Assembly: GCA_001771065.1 (NCBI GenBank)
Contig: MESQ01000053.1
Span: 1 to 50,498 of the forward strand
DNA length: 50,498 nucleotides
DNA from: Burkholderiales bacterium RIFOXYD12_FULL_59_19
Lineage (GTDB): Bacteria > Pseudomonadota > Gammaproteobacteria > Burkholderiales > Burkholderiaceae_C
Reading direction: 5' to 3'
Of the stretch, positions 43,633 to 50,498 are shown in pieces. The first letter of the stretch is position 1, and every line of letters starts with the position of its first letter. Both the position numbers and the translations under genes were made by a program. Below the pieces are notes generated by a model. That model worked only from the letters and a program-made list of their open reading frames with translations. It was not told where the DNA came from and made no database searches.

Positions 43633-45288
43633 TTATCCGGCAACACTGACCAAAATCCGGGTGTACTCATGCTGCGGCTGCATCAAGACCTGATGCACCG
43701 GACCGGACTCCACCACAGCGCCGTCTTTCATCACCAGCACGCTGTGCGCCATGGCCCGGATCACGTCCACGTCGTGGGTGATCAGCAGGTAGCTCAAACT
43801 GCGTTCACGCTGCAGATGCTGCAACAACTGCAAGACCTGTTTTTGCACTGTCACATCCAGTGCGCTGGTTGGCTCGTCGAGCACCAGCAAGCCCGGCTTG
43901 ATGATCAAAGCCCGGGCAATGGCCAACCTTTGCCGTTGCCCACCCGAGAATTCATGCGGGTAGCGTTGCAGGGTCTGCGCCATGGCGGCATCGTCAGCCG
44001 TTCCCAGCCCAACGTCCAGCAAGGCAGTGACCACGCGCTGCCGACGCTGACTGAGGGTGAGTTCGGATTCATGCACACCCAAGCCCTCGCCCACGATTTC
44101 CTCCACGGTCATGCGTGGCGACAAGGAAGAAAACGGATCCTGAAACACCACCTGTACTTGCCGCCGCAAGGCGGTGTTGCGCCTGGCGCTGGCGCTCCAG
44201 ACCTTGCCTCCCAAGTGCAGCGCGCCCTGAAACGGCAACAACCCCAGGGCAGCAAGTGCCAGCGTTGACTTGCCAGAACCCGATTCGCCCATGATGCCAA
44301 ATGTTTGCCCGGGCATGACTTCAAAAGTGGCCCCCTGCACCGCCACAAATTCCCCGTGCTTGAACCAGCCACGCACACCGGCCAGTGGTGTCGGGTAAAC
44401 CACCCGCAGGCCCTTTGCGACCATCACGGGCAATATTGGTTCTTGTGTGTCTGACTGTAGGTCAGACTTCAGTCTGACATCCCCGTCGTCAGCCAAGCCA
44501 ACAAATTCCACCACATCACGCACCGGTTTGCTGGCGATCAGACGCTGGGTGTACGGATGCTGAGGCTTCGCAAATACCTCAGCTGTGCGACCCTGCTCAA
44601 CCACATGACCGTTTTCCATCACGATAATGCGATCGGCAAAACGCCGCACCAGATTCAGGTCATGGGTGATCAACAGCACCGCCATGCCGTGGCTTTGCTG
44701 CAGCCGCACCAGCAAGTCCAGAATTTGCCCGCGCAGGCTCACATCAAGTGCAGTGGTGGGTTCATCGGCCAGTAGCAGCCTGGGCTGACAGGCCAGCGCC
44801 ATGGCGATCATGGCGCGCTGACGCTGACCGCCACTGAGCTGGTGCGGAAAAGCGTTGACGCGGCGCGCGGCATCAGAGATTCCGGTCTCAGCCAGTAAAT
44901 CGATCACTTTTTGCGCCGCCTGCGCTTTGGCCAGACCCGTTTTGAGCGTTAGCACCTCGGCGATCTGGTCTCCAACAGTCATCAAGGGGTTGAGCGCCGT
45001 CATGGGTTCCTGAAAAATCATGGCGATGTCACGGCCTCGCACGGCCCGCAGTTCACGCTCCGGCATGGTCAACAAGTCTTGGCCGTTGAACCGGGCCTGG
45101 CCGCCCAGTTTGGCATTGGCCACCAGGCGCAACAGGCTCAGGGCAGATACAGTTTTACCAGAGCCGGATTCACCCACCAGCGCCACCCGTTCATTGGCAG
45201 CAATGGAAAAATCAATGCCATGCACCACCTCATTGTCGGCAAACGACACCGACAGGCCACACACGTCGAGCAAGGGGCTATGGCTCAT
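43633..45288 (-). CDS. yejF: Peptide/oligopeptide ABC importer ATPase YejF (double NBD)
   Basis: A 551-aa protein with two ABC ATPase domains. NBD1: Walker A GESGSGKTVSA, signature LSGGQRQR, Walker B LLLADEPTTALD. NBD2: GESGSGKSTLAL, FSGGQRQR and LLVLDEPTSALD. The LMTVGDQIAEVL and MTVEEIVGEGLGVH regions mark the oligopeptide subfamily. The start is the ATG at 45288, overlapping the yejE stop by 4 bp; an earlier frame start would add 36 unrelated residues. The linker between NBDs contains the REP-like palindrome at 44449-44478. YejABEF imports peptides and, in enterics, microcin C. Confidence 0.92.
   Translation of the reverse strand: MSHSPLLDVCGLSVSFADNEVVHGIDFSIAANERVALVGESGSGKTVSALSLLRLVANAKLGGQARFNGQDLLTMPERELRAVRGRDIAMIFQEPMTALNPLMTVGDQIAEVLTLKTGLAKAQAAQKVIDLLAETGISDAARRVNAFPHQLSGGQRQRAMIAMALACQPRLLLADEPTTALDVSLRGQILDLLVRLQQSHGMAVLLITHDLNLVRRFADRIIVMENGHVVEQGRTAEVFAKPQHPYTQRLIASKPVRDVVEFVGLADDGDVRLKSDLQSDTQEPILPVMVAKGLRVVYPTPLAGVRGWFKHGEFVAVQGATFEVMPGQTFGIMGESGSGKSTLALAALGLLPFQGALHLGGKVWSASARRNTALRRQVQVVFQDPFSSLSPRMTVEEIVGEGLGVHESELTLSQRRQRVVTALLDVGLGTADDAAMAQTLQRYPHEFSGGQRQRLAIARALIIKPGLLVLDEPTSALDVTVQKQVLQLLQHLQRERSLSYLLITHDVDVIRAMAHSVLVMKDGAVVESGPVHQVLMQPQHEYTRILVSVAG
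44449..44478. repeat. Double palindrome within the yejF inter-domain linker
   Basis: GTCTGAC (44449-44455) pairs with GTCAGAC (44461-44467), and GTCAGACT (44461-44468) with AGTCTGAC (44471-44478), so three related half-sites make overlapping hairpins. The frame stays open and encodes DVRLKSDLQSDTQ. Similar TGTAGGTCAGAC-type repeats occur between genes in other proteobacteria (recalled), which suggests insertion into a tolerant linker. Confidence 0.6.
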
Positions 45289-46358
45289 GCAGCGTCGGCC
45301 TTGCGCGGATCGAGCGCATCGCGCAGTGCGTCGCCCATGAAGGTCAGCAGCAGCAGGGTCACCACCAACACGGCAAAGGTGGCCAGCGAGATCCACCAGG
45401 CGTCGATGTTGTTTTTTCCTTGCGACAACAACTCGCCCAGCGACGGTGTGCCGGGAGGTACCCCCAAGCCCAGAAAGTCCAGCGAGGTCAAGGCCAGGAT
45501 GGCGCCACTCATGCGAAATGGCAAAAACGTCACGACCGGGGTCATGCTGTTGGGCAGCAGGTGACGCCGGATGATGAGCCAGTTGCTCACCCCCAACGAG
45601 CGCGCGGCGCGCACGTAATCCAGTTGCCGATTGCGCAAAAATTCAGCCCGCACGTAGTCTGACAAGCCCATCCAGCCAAACAGGCTCAGCAAGATCAACA
45701 ACAGCGCCAGGCTGGGTGAAAACACGGCACTGAAAATGATCAGCAGGTACAACTCGGGCATGGCGCCCCAGATTTCAATAAAACGCTGAAACGCCAGGTC
45801 GGTTTTGCCGCCAAAAAATCCCTGGATGGCGCCGGTGACGATACCCAACACCGTCCCGGTGAAGGTAAGCGCCAAGGCAAACAGCACACTGACCCGAAAG
45901 CCATAAATGAGTTGCGCCAGCAGATCCCGGCCACGGTCATCGGTGCCCAGCCAGTTATCACGGGTCGGCGGCGACGGGTTGGGCGCCTTGGCAAAATAAT
46001 TAAGTGTCTTCGAGCCATACGGGTTGGGAGCAAACAGCGCCCAGTTGCCACTTTGGCGGAGCCGTTCGCGAATGAAGGGGTCCAGGTAATCGGTCGACGT
46101 GTCAAAGTCACCACCAAAGGTTTTCTCGGAATAATCTTTGACCATCGGAAAATAGGTTTCGCCCTGGTAACGCACCAGCAAGGGCCGGTCGTTGCTGATC
46201 AGTTCGGCCACCAAACTCAGGCCCACCAACAGACAAAACGTCACCAGACTCCAGTAACCCAGCCGGTTGCGTTTAAAACGCAGCCAGGCGCGCCGACCTG
46301 GGCTCAAGCTGTTGGCAGGGGGCTTAGTCAAATCGAACACGCGGGTCCACCCAGACAT
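45285..46358 (-). CDS. yejE: Peptide ABC importer permease YejE
   Basis: A 357-aa inner-membrane permease of the DppC/OppC type. One N-terminal transmembrane helix (YWSLVTFCLLVGLSLVAELI), a ~100-residue periplasmic segment, then WLGTDDRGRDLLAQLIYGFRVSVLFALAL and the EAA loop DYVRAARSLGVSNWLIIRRHLLPNS that contacts YejF. Conserved PPGTPSLGELLSQGKNNIDAWW precedes the last helix. The start overlaps the end of yejB by 35 bp. Confidence 0.92.
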   Translation of the reverse strand: MSGWTRVFDLTKPPANSLSPGRRAWLRFKRNRLGYWSLVTFCLLVGLSLVAELISNDRPLLVRYQGETYFPMVKDYSEKTFGGDFDTSTDYLDPFIRERLRQSGNWALFAPNPYGSKTLNYFAKAPNPSPPTRDNWLGTDDRGRDLLAQLIYGFRVSVLFALALTFTGTVLGIVTGAIQGFFGGKTDLAFQRFIEIWGAMPELYLLIIFSAVFSPSLALLLILLSLFGWMGLSDYVRAEFLRNRQLDYVRAARSLGVSNWLIIRRHLLPNSMTPVVTFLPFRMSGAILALTSLDFLGLGVPPGTPSLGELLSQGKNNIDAWWISLATFAVLVVTLLLLTFMGDALRDALDPRKADAA

Positions 46359-47358
46359 AAGACAAATCAGAAATCAACTTGGTCACCAAACCAATCAGCG
46401 TAAAGAAATACAGCGTGCCCAACACCACCGGGTAGTCACGCCGGATCACACTCTCATAACTCAGCAGGCCCAGGCCATCGAGGGAAAACAGGGTCTCGAT
46501 CAACAGAGAACCGGTAAAAAACGCCCCGATAAACGCTGCCGGAAAGCCGGTGATGATGGGAATCAGCGCGTTGCGAAACACATGACCCCACAGCACCTGG
46601 CGTTCATCCAGGCCCTTGGCCCGCGCGGTGACCACGTATTGCTTGCGAATTTCTTCCAAAAAGGCATTTTTGGTCAGCATGGTGGTCACGGCAAAGCTGC
46701 CCAGCACCATGGCAGTAACAGGCATGGCAATGTGCCACAGGTAATCAACCACGCGCGCGCCCCAACTCAGCTCGTCCCAGTTGCTGCTGGTCAGGCCGCG
46801 CAGCGGAAACCACTGCAACTGCCCCCCAAATATCACCAGCAGCGCGACACCCAGCACAAAACCCGGAATGGCATAGCCCAGCAACACCAGCAGGGTGGTG
46901 ACAAAGTCAAAACGCGAGCCGGCGCGCACCGCCTTGGCCACGCCCAGCGGCACGGCAATCAGGTAGCTGATAAAAAAGGTCCACAGCCCCAAGCTGATCG
47001 ACACCGGCAATTTTTCCCACATCAGTTCGGACACACTTTTGTTCTGGAAAAAACTCTTGCCCAGATCAAAACGTGCAAACTGGCCCAGCATTTGAAAAAA
47101 CCGCTCGTGCGCCGGTTTGTCAAATCCATAAAGCGCCTTGATCTGCTCGATGCGCTTGGGGTCTACGCCCTGGGCACCGCGATAGCTCAAACCGCCACTC
47201 TCGGCTGCCGCGCCTTTGCCGACGCCCGCCTTGGCCTCGGCCAGGTACTGCTCCACCGGGCCGCCTGGCACAAACTGGATCACAACAAAGGTGAGCAACA
47301 GCACCCCGAACAACGTGGGAATCATCAACAACAGGCGTTTCAGGATGTAGCTCAGCAT
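46324..47358 (-). CDS. yejB: Peptide ABC importer permease YejB
   Basis: A 344-aa inner-membrane permease of the DppB/OppB type. It begins MLSYILKRLLLMIPTLFGVLLLTFVVIQFVPGGPVEQYL, a typical subfamily start, and contains the EAA loop YVVTARAKGLDERQVLWGHVFRNALIPIITGFP. About six transmembrane helices. It forms the channel with YejE. The gene is 3 bp from the yejA stop and overlaps yejE. Confidence 0.92.
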   Translation of the reverse strand: MLSYILKRLLLMIPTLFGVLLLTFVVIQFVPGGPVEQYLAEAKAGVGKGAAAESGGLSYRGAQGVDPKRIEQIKALYGFDKPAHERFFQMLGQFARFDLGKSFFQNKSVSELMWEKLPVSISLGLWTFFISYLIAVPLGVAKAVRAGSRFDFVTTLLVLLGYAIPGFVLGVALLVIFGGQLQWFPLRGLTSSNWDELSWGARVVDYLWHIAMPVTAMVLGSFAVTTMLTKNAFLEEIRKQYVVTARAKGLDERQVLWGHVFRNALIPIITGFPAAFIGAFFTGSLLIETLFSLDGLGLLSYESVIRRDYPVVLGTLYFFTLIGLVTKLISDLSYVWVDPRVRFD

Positions 47359-47361
47359 GGT

Positions 47362-49197
47362 TTATCTCTGTACGACCCGAGCCCACCAGGTGTCAATAGC
47401 CCAACCTTCGCCCTGCGAATAGGGTGGCATGGCAGCGGGCTGGTCGAGCCGCCAACTGTTGAACACGATGCGATGCGTCGGCGCCGACCACTGCGGAATG
47501 AACACATGGTTGTGGGCAATCACGCGCTCCAGCGCCTGGCAGGCCGGCACGAGTTCGGCTTTTGAGGTGGCACGGGTCATGGCGTTGATCAAAGCATCCA
47601 CCGCCGGGTTTTTGACGCCCGCCAGGTTGCCGGAGTCTTCCTGATCAGCCGCTTGCGAACCAAACAGGTCGGCGTATTCCTGGCCCGGGTTATGGGTGCC
47701 ACCATAGGCCAGCGAGGTAATGTCAAATTCAAACTTTTGCAGGCGCTGCTGGTACAGGGCAAAGTCCACCGGGCGAAAGTTCAGGGTGATGCCCAATTTT
47801 TCCAGGTTGCGCGCCCAGGGTGTCACCACCCGTGCCGAGCCTTCGTTGCTGTCGAGGTATTCGATCTCAAACGCCTGGCCCTTGGCGTTGCGCAGCTGGC
47901 CGTCCTGCACCTGCCAGCCCGCCGCATTCAACAAGGCCTGGGCCTGGCGCAGGTTGGCACGCAGTGACGACGGCGCGTCGGTGCGCGGCGGCTGTGTCAT
48001 GGGGCCAAACACTTCAGGCGGCACCACGCTGCGCCAAGGCGCCAGCAAAGCCAGTTCCTGTGGCGACGGCGAACCCGTGGCCTGACAGTCGGTGTTGCCA
48101 AACAAGCCGTTGACACGCTGGTAGGCGTTGTAAAACAGCTGCCGGTTCAGCCACTCGTAGTCCAGCGCCAGGCCCAGCGCCTGGCGCACGCGCACATCCT
48201 TGAACAGTTCACGCCGTGTATTGAGCACATAGCTTTGGAAACCGGTGGGCAGGCGGTGTTGGTATTCACGCTTGACCAGCTCGCCTGAATCAAATCGCTT
48301 GCCATTGACGCGGCGCGCCCAGTCACCGGCGGAAAAAAAACGCATCACGTCAAATTCGCCAGCTTTCAGGGCCTCCAGGCGGGCAGTGCCGTCTTTGTAA
48401 ATTTTGACCGTGATACGGTCAAAATTGGCCGTACCGCGTCGCACATTCAGCCCCTTGGCCCAGTAATTCGCATCACGCACATAGGTGATGTCCTTGCCAA
48501 AGCGCACCGGACCAATTTTGTAGGGCCCGCTACCCACAGGGATATCGGTGACGATCTGGTCAAACGGTTTGGGTCGGCCAGCCTCGGCACCCCAGGCGCG
48601 GCTAAACACCGGCAAGCTACCGACAGTGAGTGGCAGTTCGCGGTTCGGCTTTTTAAACCGGTAGCGCACGGTGCGCTCATTCAACACATCCAGGCCCGCC
48701 ACATCAACCAGAATGGTCTTGTAGGCCGGCGAGGTGAACGGCCCCATCAAGGCATCAAAGCTATGCTTCACATCCGCTGCCAGCACCGGGTCGCCATTGT
48801 GAAAACGCGCTTCCGGTCGCAAGGTAAAGGTGGCACTCAAGCCGTCCGCGGCCACCGCCACATCTTGCGCCAGCAAACCGTAACCCGAGCCGGTTTCGTC
48901 CAATGAGCCGGCCAGCAAGGTGTCAAACAACAGGTCGGACAAATAGGCAGGTGCCGAGCCTTTGATCGTGAATGGGTTGTACTTGTCAAAGGTCGAGACT
49001 CGCAAATTGCTCACCAGGCGCAATTCACCGCCCTTGGGGGCCGCCGGATTCACATAGTCAAAATGGGAAAAATTGGCCGGATATTTGAGGTCACCCCAAA
49101 GCGCGTAGCCATGCGCCGCCCACAAAGGGGAGACCCAACTCAAGCAAATCAAAAAACACAGGCTACGCATGCGACAATTCTGCATCAATTGTTTCAT
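47362..49197 (-). CDS. yejA: Periplasmic extracellular solute-binding protein, family 5 (YejA-like)
   Basis: About 611 aa, the peptide-binding component. A Sec signal peptide covers about residues 1-27 (basic MKQLMQNCRMR, hydrophobic LCFLICLSWVSPLWA). The mature protein has the family-5 pattern: YVNPAAPKGGELRLVS, FNPFTIKG-like DKYNPFTIKG, YGLLAQDVAVAADGLSATFTLRPEARFHNGDPVLAADVKHSF. ATG at 49197 is preferred because it gives a regular signal peptide; ATG 49218 or 49170 are possible. First gene of the leftward yejABEF operon and divergent from fabI. Confidence 0.9.
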   Translation of the reverse strand: MKQLMQNCRMRSLCFLICLSWVSPLWAAHGYALWGDLKYPANFSHFDYVNPAAPKGGELRLVSNLRVSTFDKYNPFTIKGSAPAYLSDLLFDTLLAGSLDETGSGYGLLAQDVAVAADGLSATFTLRPEARFHNGDPVLAADVKHSFDALMGPFTSPAYKTILVDVAGLDVLNERTVRYRFKKPNRELPLTVGSLPVFSRAWGAEAGRPKPFDQIVTDIPVGSGPYKIGPVRFGKDITYVRDANYWAKGLNVRRGTANFDRITVKIYKDGTARLEALKAGEFDVMRFFSAGDWARRVNGKRFDSGELVKREYQHRLPTGFQSYVLNTRRELFKDVRVRQALGLALDYEWLNRQLFYNAYQRVNGLFGNTDCQATGSPSPQELALLAPWRSVVPPEVFGPMTQPPRTDAPSSLRANLRQAQALLNAAGWQVQDGQLRNAKGQAFEIEYLDSNEGSARVVTPWARNLEKLGITLNFRPVDFALYQQRLQKFEFDITSLAYGGTHNPGQEYADLFGSQAADQEDSGNLAGVKNPAVDALINAMTRATSKAELVPACQALERVIAHNHVFIPQWSAPTHRIVFNSWRLDQPAAMPPYSQGEGWAIDTWWARVVQR

Positions 49198-49303
49198 TTC
49201 TTGCTGACTGGCAGGCATCAAAATACAGAATCAAATTTTCTGCATCCGGCCCCGCTGGCAAGTGATTTCCATCCAACAAACGAATTAAAAAGCAGAGGCT
49301 ACC

Positions 49304-50089
49304 ATGGGTTTCCTGACAGGCAAAAAATTTCTGATCACCGGCGTGTTGTCCAACCGCTCCATCGCCTACGGCATTGCCAAGGCATGCCACGCACAGGGTG
49401 CCGAATTGGCGTTCAGCTATGTGGGTGAGCGCTTCAAGGATCGCATTACCGAATTTGCCGCCGACTTCAATTCCACCCTGATTTTTGATTGCGATGTGGC
49501 GGTGGATGAGCAAATTGACAATCTGTTCAAAGATTTGTCGAAGCACTGGCCCACTTTTGACGGCTTTGTGCACAGCATTGGTTTTGCCCCGCGCGAGGCC
49601 ATTGCCGGCAATTTTCTGGATGGTCTGACGCGCGAAAACTTTCGCATTGCGCACGACATCAGCGCCTACAGCTTTCCTGCCATGGCAAAGGCTGCCCTGC
49701 CCTATCTGAACAACACGGCTTCGCTGCTAACGCTGACCTACCTGGGCGGTGTACGCGTGGTACCAAGCTACAACACCATGGGCCTGGCCAAGGCATCGCT
49801 CGAGTCGTCGGTACGCTACCTGGCGGATGCGGTCGGTGCCAAGGGCGTTCGTGTGAATGGTCTGAGCGCCGGCGCGATCAAAACCCTGGCCGCCAGCGGC
49901 ATCAAGGATTTTGGCAGGCTGCTGGGCATCTCGGCAGCGGCATCTCCACTCAAGCGCAATGTGACGATTAACGAAGTCGGCAACGTGGCAGCCTTCCTGC
50001 TCAGCGACTTGGCCTCTGGCATGACCGGGCAAATTTCCTATGTGGATTGCGGTGTCAGTCAGACCGCTGTGGCGGTGCTGGAGTCCTGA
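49304..50089 (+). CDS. fabI: Enoyl-[acyl-carrier-protein] reductase [NADH] FabI
   Basis: A 261-aa short-chain-dehydrogenase-fold enzyme that completes each round of fatty-acid elongation by reducing enoyl-ACP. Seen: GKKFLITGVLSNRSIAYGIAKACHAQGAELAFSYVG (FabI-type NADH site), CDVAVDEQIDNLF, VHSIGFAPREAIAG, LTYLGGVRVVPSYNTMGLAKASLESSVRYLA with catalytic Tyr and Lys six residues apart, and a C-terminal GQISYVDCG. Preceded by an ATG in good context and followed after 38 bp by a strong terminator hairpin. Confidence 0.97.
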   Translation: MGFLTGKKFLITGVLSNRSIAYGIAKACHAQGAELAFSYVGERFKDRITEFAADFNSTLIFDCDVAVDEQIDNLFKDLSKHWPTFDGFVHSIGFAPREAIAGNFLDGLTRENFRIAHDISAYSFPAMAKAALPYLNNTASLLTLTYLGGVRVVPSYNTMGLAKASLESSVRYLADAVGAKGVRVNGLSAGAIKTLAASGIKDFGRLLGISAAASPLKRNVTINEVGNVAAFLLSDLASGMTGQISYVDCGVSQTAVAVLES

Positions 50090-50117
50090 TCCAGTCAAAC
50101 TGCGCGGCAGTCTGATG

Positions 50118-50152
50118 AAAAAAACGGCAGGCTGAAAAGCCTGCTTTTTTTT
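50118..50152 (+). terminator. Rho-independent terminator of fabI (bidirectional potential)
   Basis: GCAGGCT (50127-50133) and AGCCTGC (50138-50144) form a 7-bp stem with a GAAA tetraloop, followed by eight T. A run of A before the stem gives U-tract potential on the minus strand too, so it may also end the leftward tRNA transcript. Confidence 0.9.
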
Positions 50153-50228
50153 GGCCAGCCAGGAGGGACTCGAACCCCCTACCCCGAACTTAGAAGGTTC
50201 GTGCTCTATCCGGATGAGCTACTGGCTG
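50152..50228 (-). tRNA. tRNA-Arg (anticodon UCU)
   Basis: Reverse strand: acceptor stem CAGCCAG/CTGGCTG, D-arm GCTC...GAGC, anticodon arm CGAAC-CTTCTAA-GTTCG with anticodon TCT, T-arm GGGGG-TTCGAGT-CCCTC and discriminator G. A CCA end is encoded (50152-50154). Confidence 0.93.
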
Positions 50229-50250
50229 TTGGTGATTTGAAGCGCTAGCA

Positions 50251-50336
50251 TGGTGCCCGAGGCCGGACTCGAACCGGCAACCCCTTACGGGGGACAGATT
50301 TTAAGTCTGCTGTGTAAACCATTCCACCACTCGGGC
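50251..50336 (-). tRNA. tRNA-Leu (anticodon UAA)
   Basis: Reverse strand: acceptor GCCCGAG/CTCGGGC, anticodon loop CTTAAAA (anticodon TAA), a class II long variable arm (CCCCCGTAAGGGG), T-arm GCCGG-TTCGAGT-CCGGC, discriminator A and encoded CCA. 86 nt. Confidence 0.95.
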
Positions 50337-50354
50337 ACGGCCTTATTGTCAAAC

Positions 50355-50387
50355 AAAAAAGCCCCGTCATTGAAAATTACGAGGCTT
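50355..50387 (-). terminator. Candidate terminator between tRNA-Cys and tRNA-Leu
   Basis: AAGCCCCGT (50359-50367) pairs with ACGAGGCTT (50379-50387) with one mismatch. The A-run at 50355-50360 gives a U-tract on the minus strand, so it may end the tRNA-Cys transcript. Confidence 0.5.
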
Positions 50388-50405
50388 GATTCAAAACAAA
50401 ATAAC

Positions 50406-50479
50406 TGGAGGCGCGACCCAGAGTCGAACTGGGCTAGACGGATTTGCAATCCGTTGCATAACCGATTTGCTATCGCGCC
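50406..50479 (-). tRNA. tRNA-Cys (anticodon GCA)
   Basis: Reverse strand: acceptor GGCGCGA/TCGCGCC, anticodon loop TTGCAAA (anticodon GCA), T-arm CCCAG-TTCGACT-CTGGG, discriminator T (U73, usual for tRNA-Cys) and encoded CCA. 74 nt. Confidence 0.95.
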
Positions 50480-50498
50480 AGTCTTTGTAAAAAAGGGA

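Noticed and set aside
50355..50387. A fourth tRNA or small RNA between tRNA-Cys and tRNA-Leu
   Set aside because: Only a short hairpin with A/T runs, better explained as a terminator.
1..50498. CRISPR array, prophage or intact insertion sequence
   Set aside because: No regularly spaced direct repeats, cas genes, phage structural genes or transposase were seen.

Overview
The window looks like a chromosomal segment of a betaproteobacterium (Burkholderiales, most likely a Comamonadaceae relative such as Rhodoferax or Polaromonas). This is an inference from the protein style, the rimP-nusA-infB-rbfA-truB-typA order, the FabI/Yej-transporter neighbourhood and the moderately high GC content; no rRNA is present to prove it.

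Layout. 1-704: truncated NYN-domain nuclease-like gene (minus). 0.86-7.2 kb: a biotin-uptake locus, bioM-bioN-bioY (ECF transporter), with translationally coupled acyl-CoA ligase and thiolase-like genes, then a nitroreductase and a MaoC-type hydratase. A 167-bp imperfect palindrome lies between bioM and bioN. 7.2-11.2 kb: housekeeping and small conserved genes (RluE-type pseudouridine synthase, DUF924, DUF427, a radical-SAM protein, a TerB-like protein, an RNase D-like exonuclease).

11.2-28.1 kb: the standout region, a compact accessory locus. Two short Nif11-type RiPP precursor peptides (90 and 87 aa) lie between two peptide exporters. The leftward exporter is conventional for the NHLM family: HlyD, C39-peptidase ABC protein, second ABC protein and a cyclic-nucleotide-binding-domain protein. 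The rightward one is a single ~1427-aa polypeptide carrying a C39 peptidase and two complete ABC half-transporters, followed by a miniature HlyD-like protein and a 1171-aa fatty-acyl-AMP ligase / acyl carrier / condensation-superfamily protein. No standard RiPP maturase is nearby. The simplest hypothesis is that the FAAL-ACP-C protein acylates the very short, single-Cys peptide products, which C39 exporters trim and secrete. A 40-bp direct repeat (37/40 identical) brackets the region: one copy covers the start of the exonuclease gene, the other sits 2 bases past the FAAL stop, as if the locus were inserted as a unit.

28.1-33.1 kb: repeat-rich intergenic DNA, a SirB1-like protein, MurJ lipid II flippase, a small lipoprotein, and an ECF sigma/anti-sigma pair. 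33.1-43.5 kb: leftward genes for an enoyl-CoA hydratase-family hydrolase, an EamA transporter, typA/bipA and the translation/transcription operon truB-rbfA-infB-nusA-rimP. 43.6-49.2 kb: a leftward yejABEF-type peptide importer ending in a clear terminator. 49.3-50.5 kb: fabI with a terminator, then leftward tRNA-Arg(UCU), tRNA-Leu(UAA) and tRNA-Cys(GCA).

Several palindromic REP-like sequences sit inside reading frames (FAAL, yejF) or next to genes, so small repeat elements appear to have been active here.
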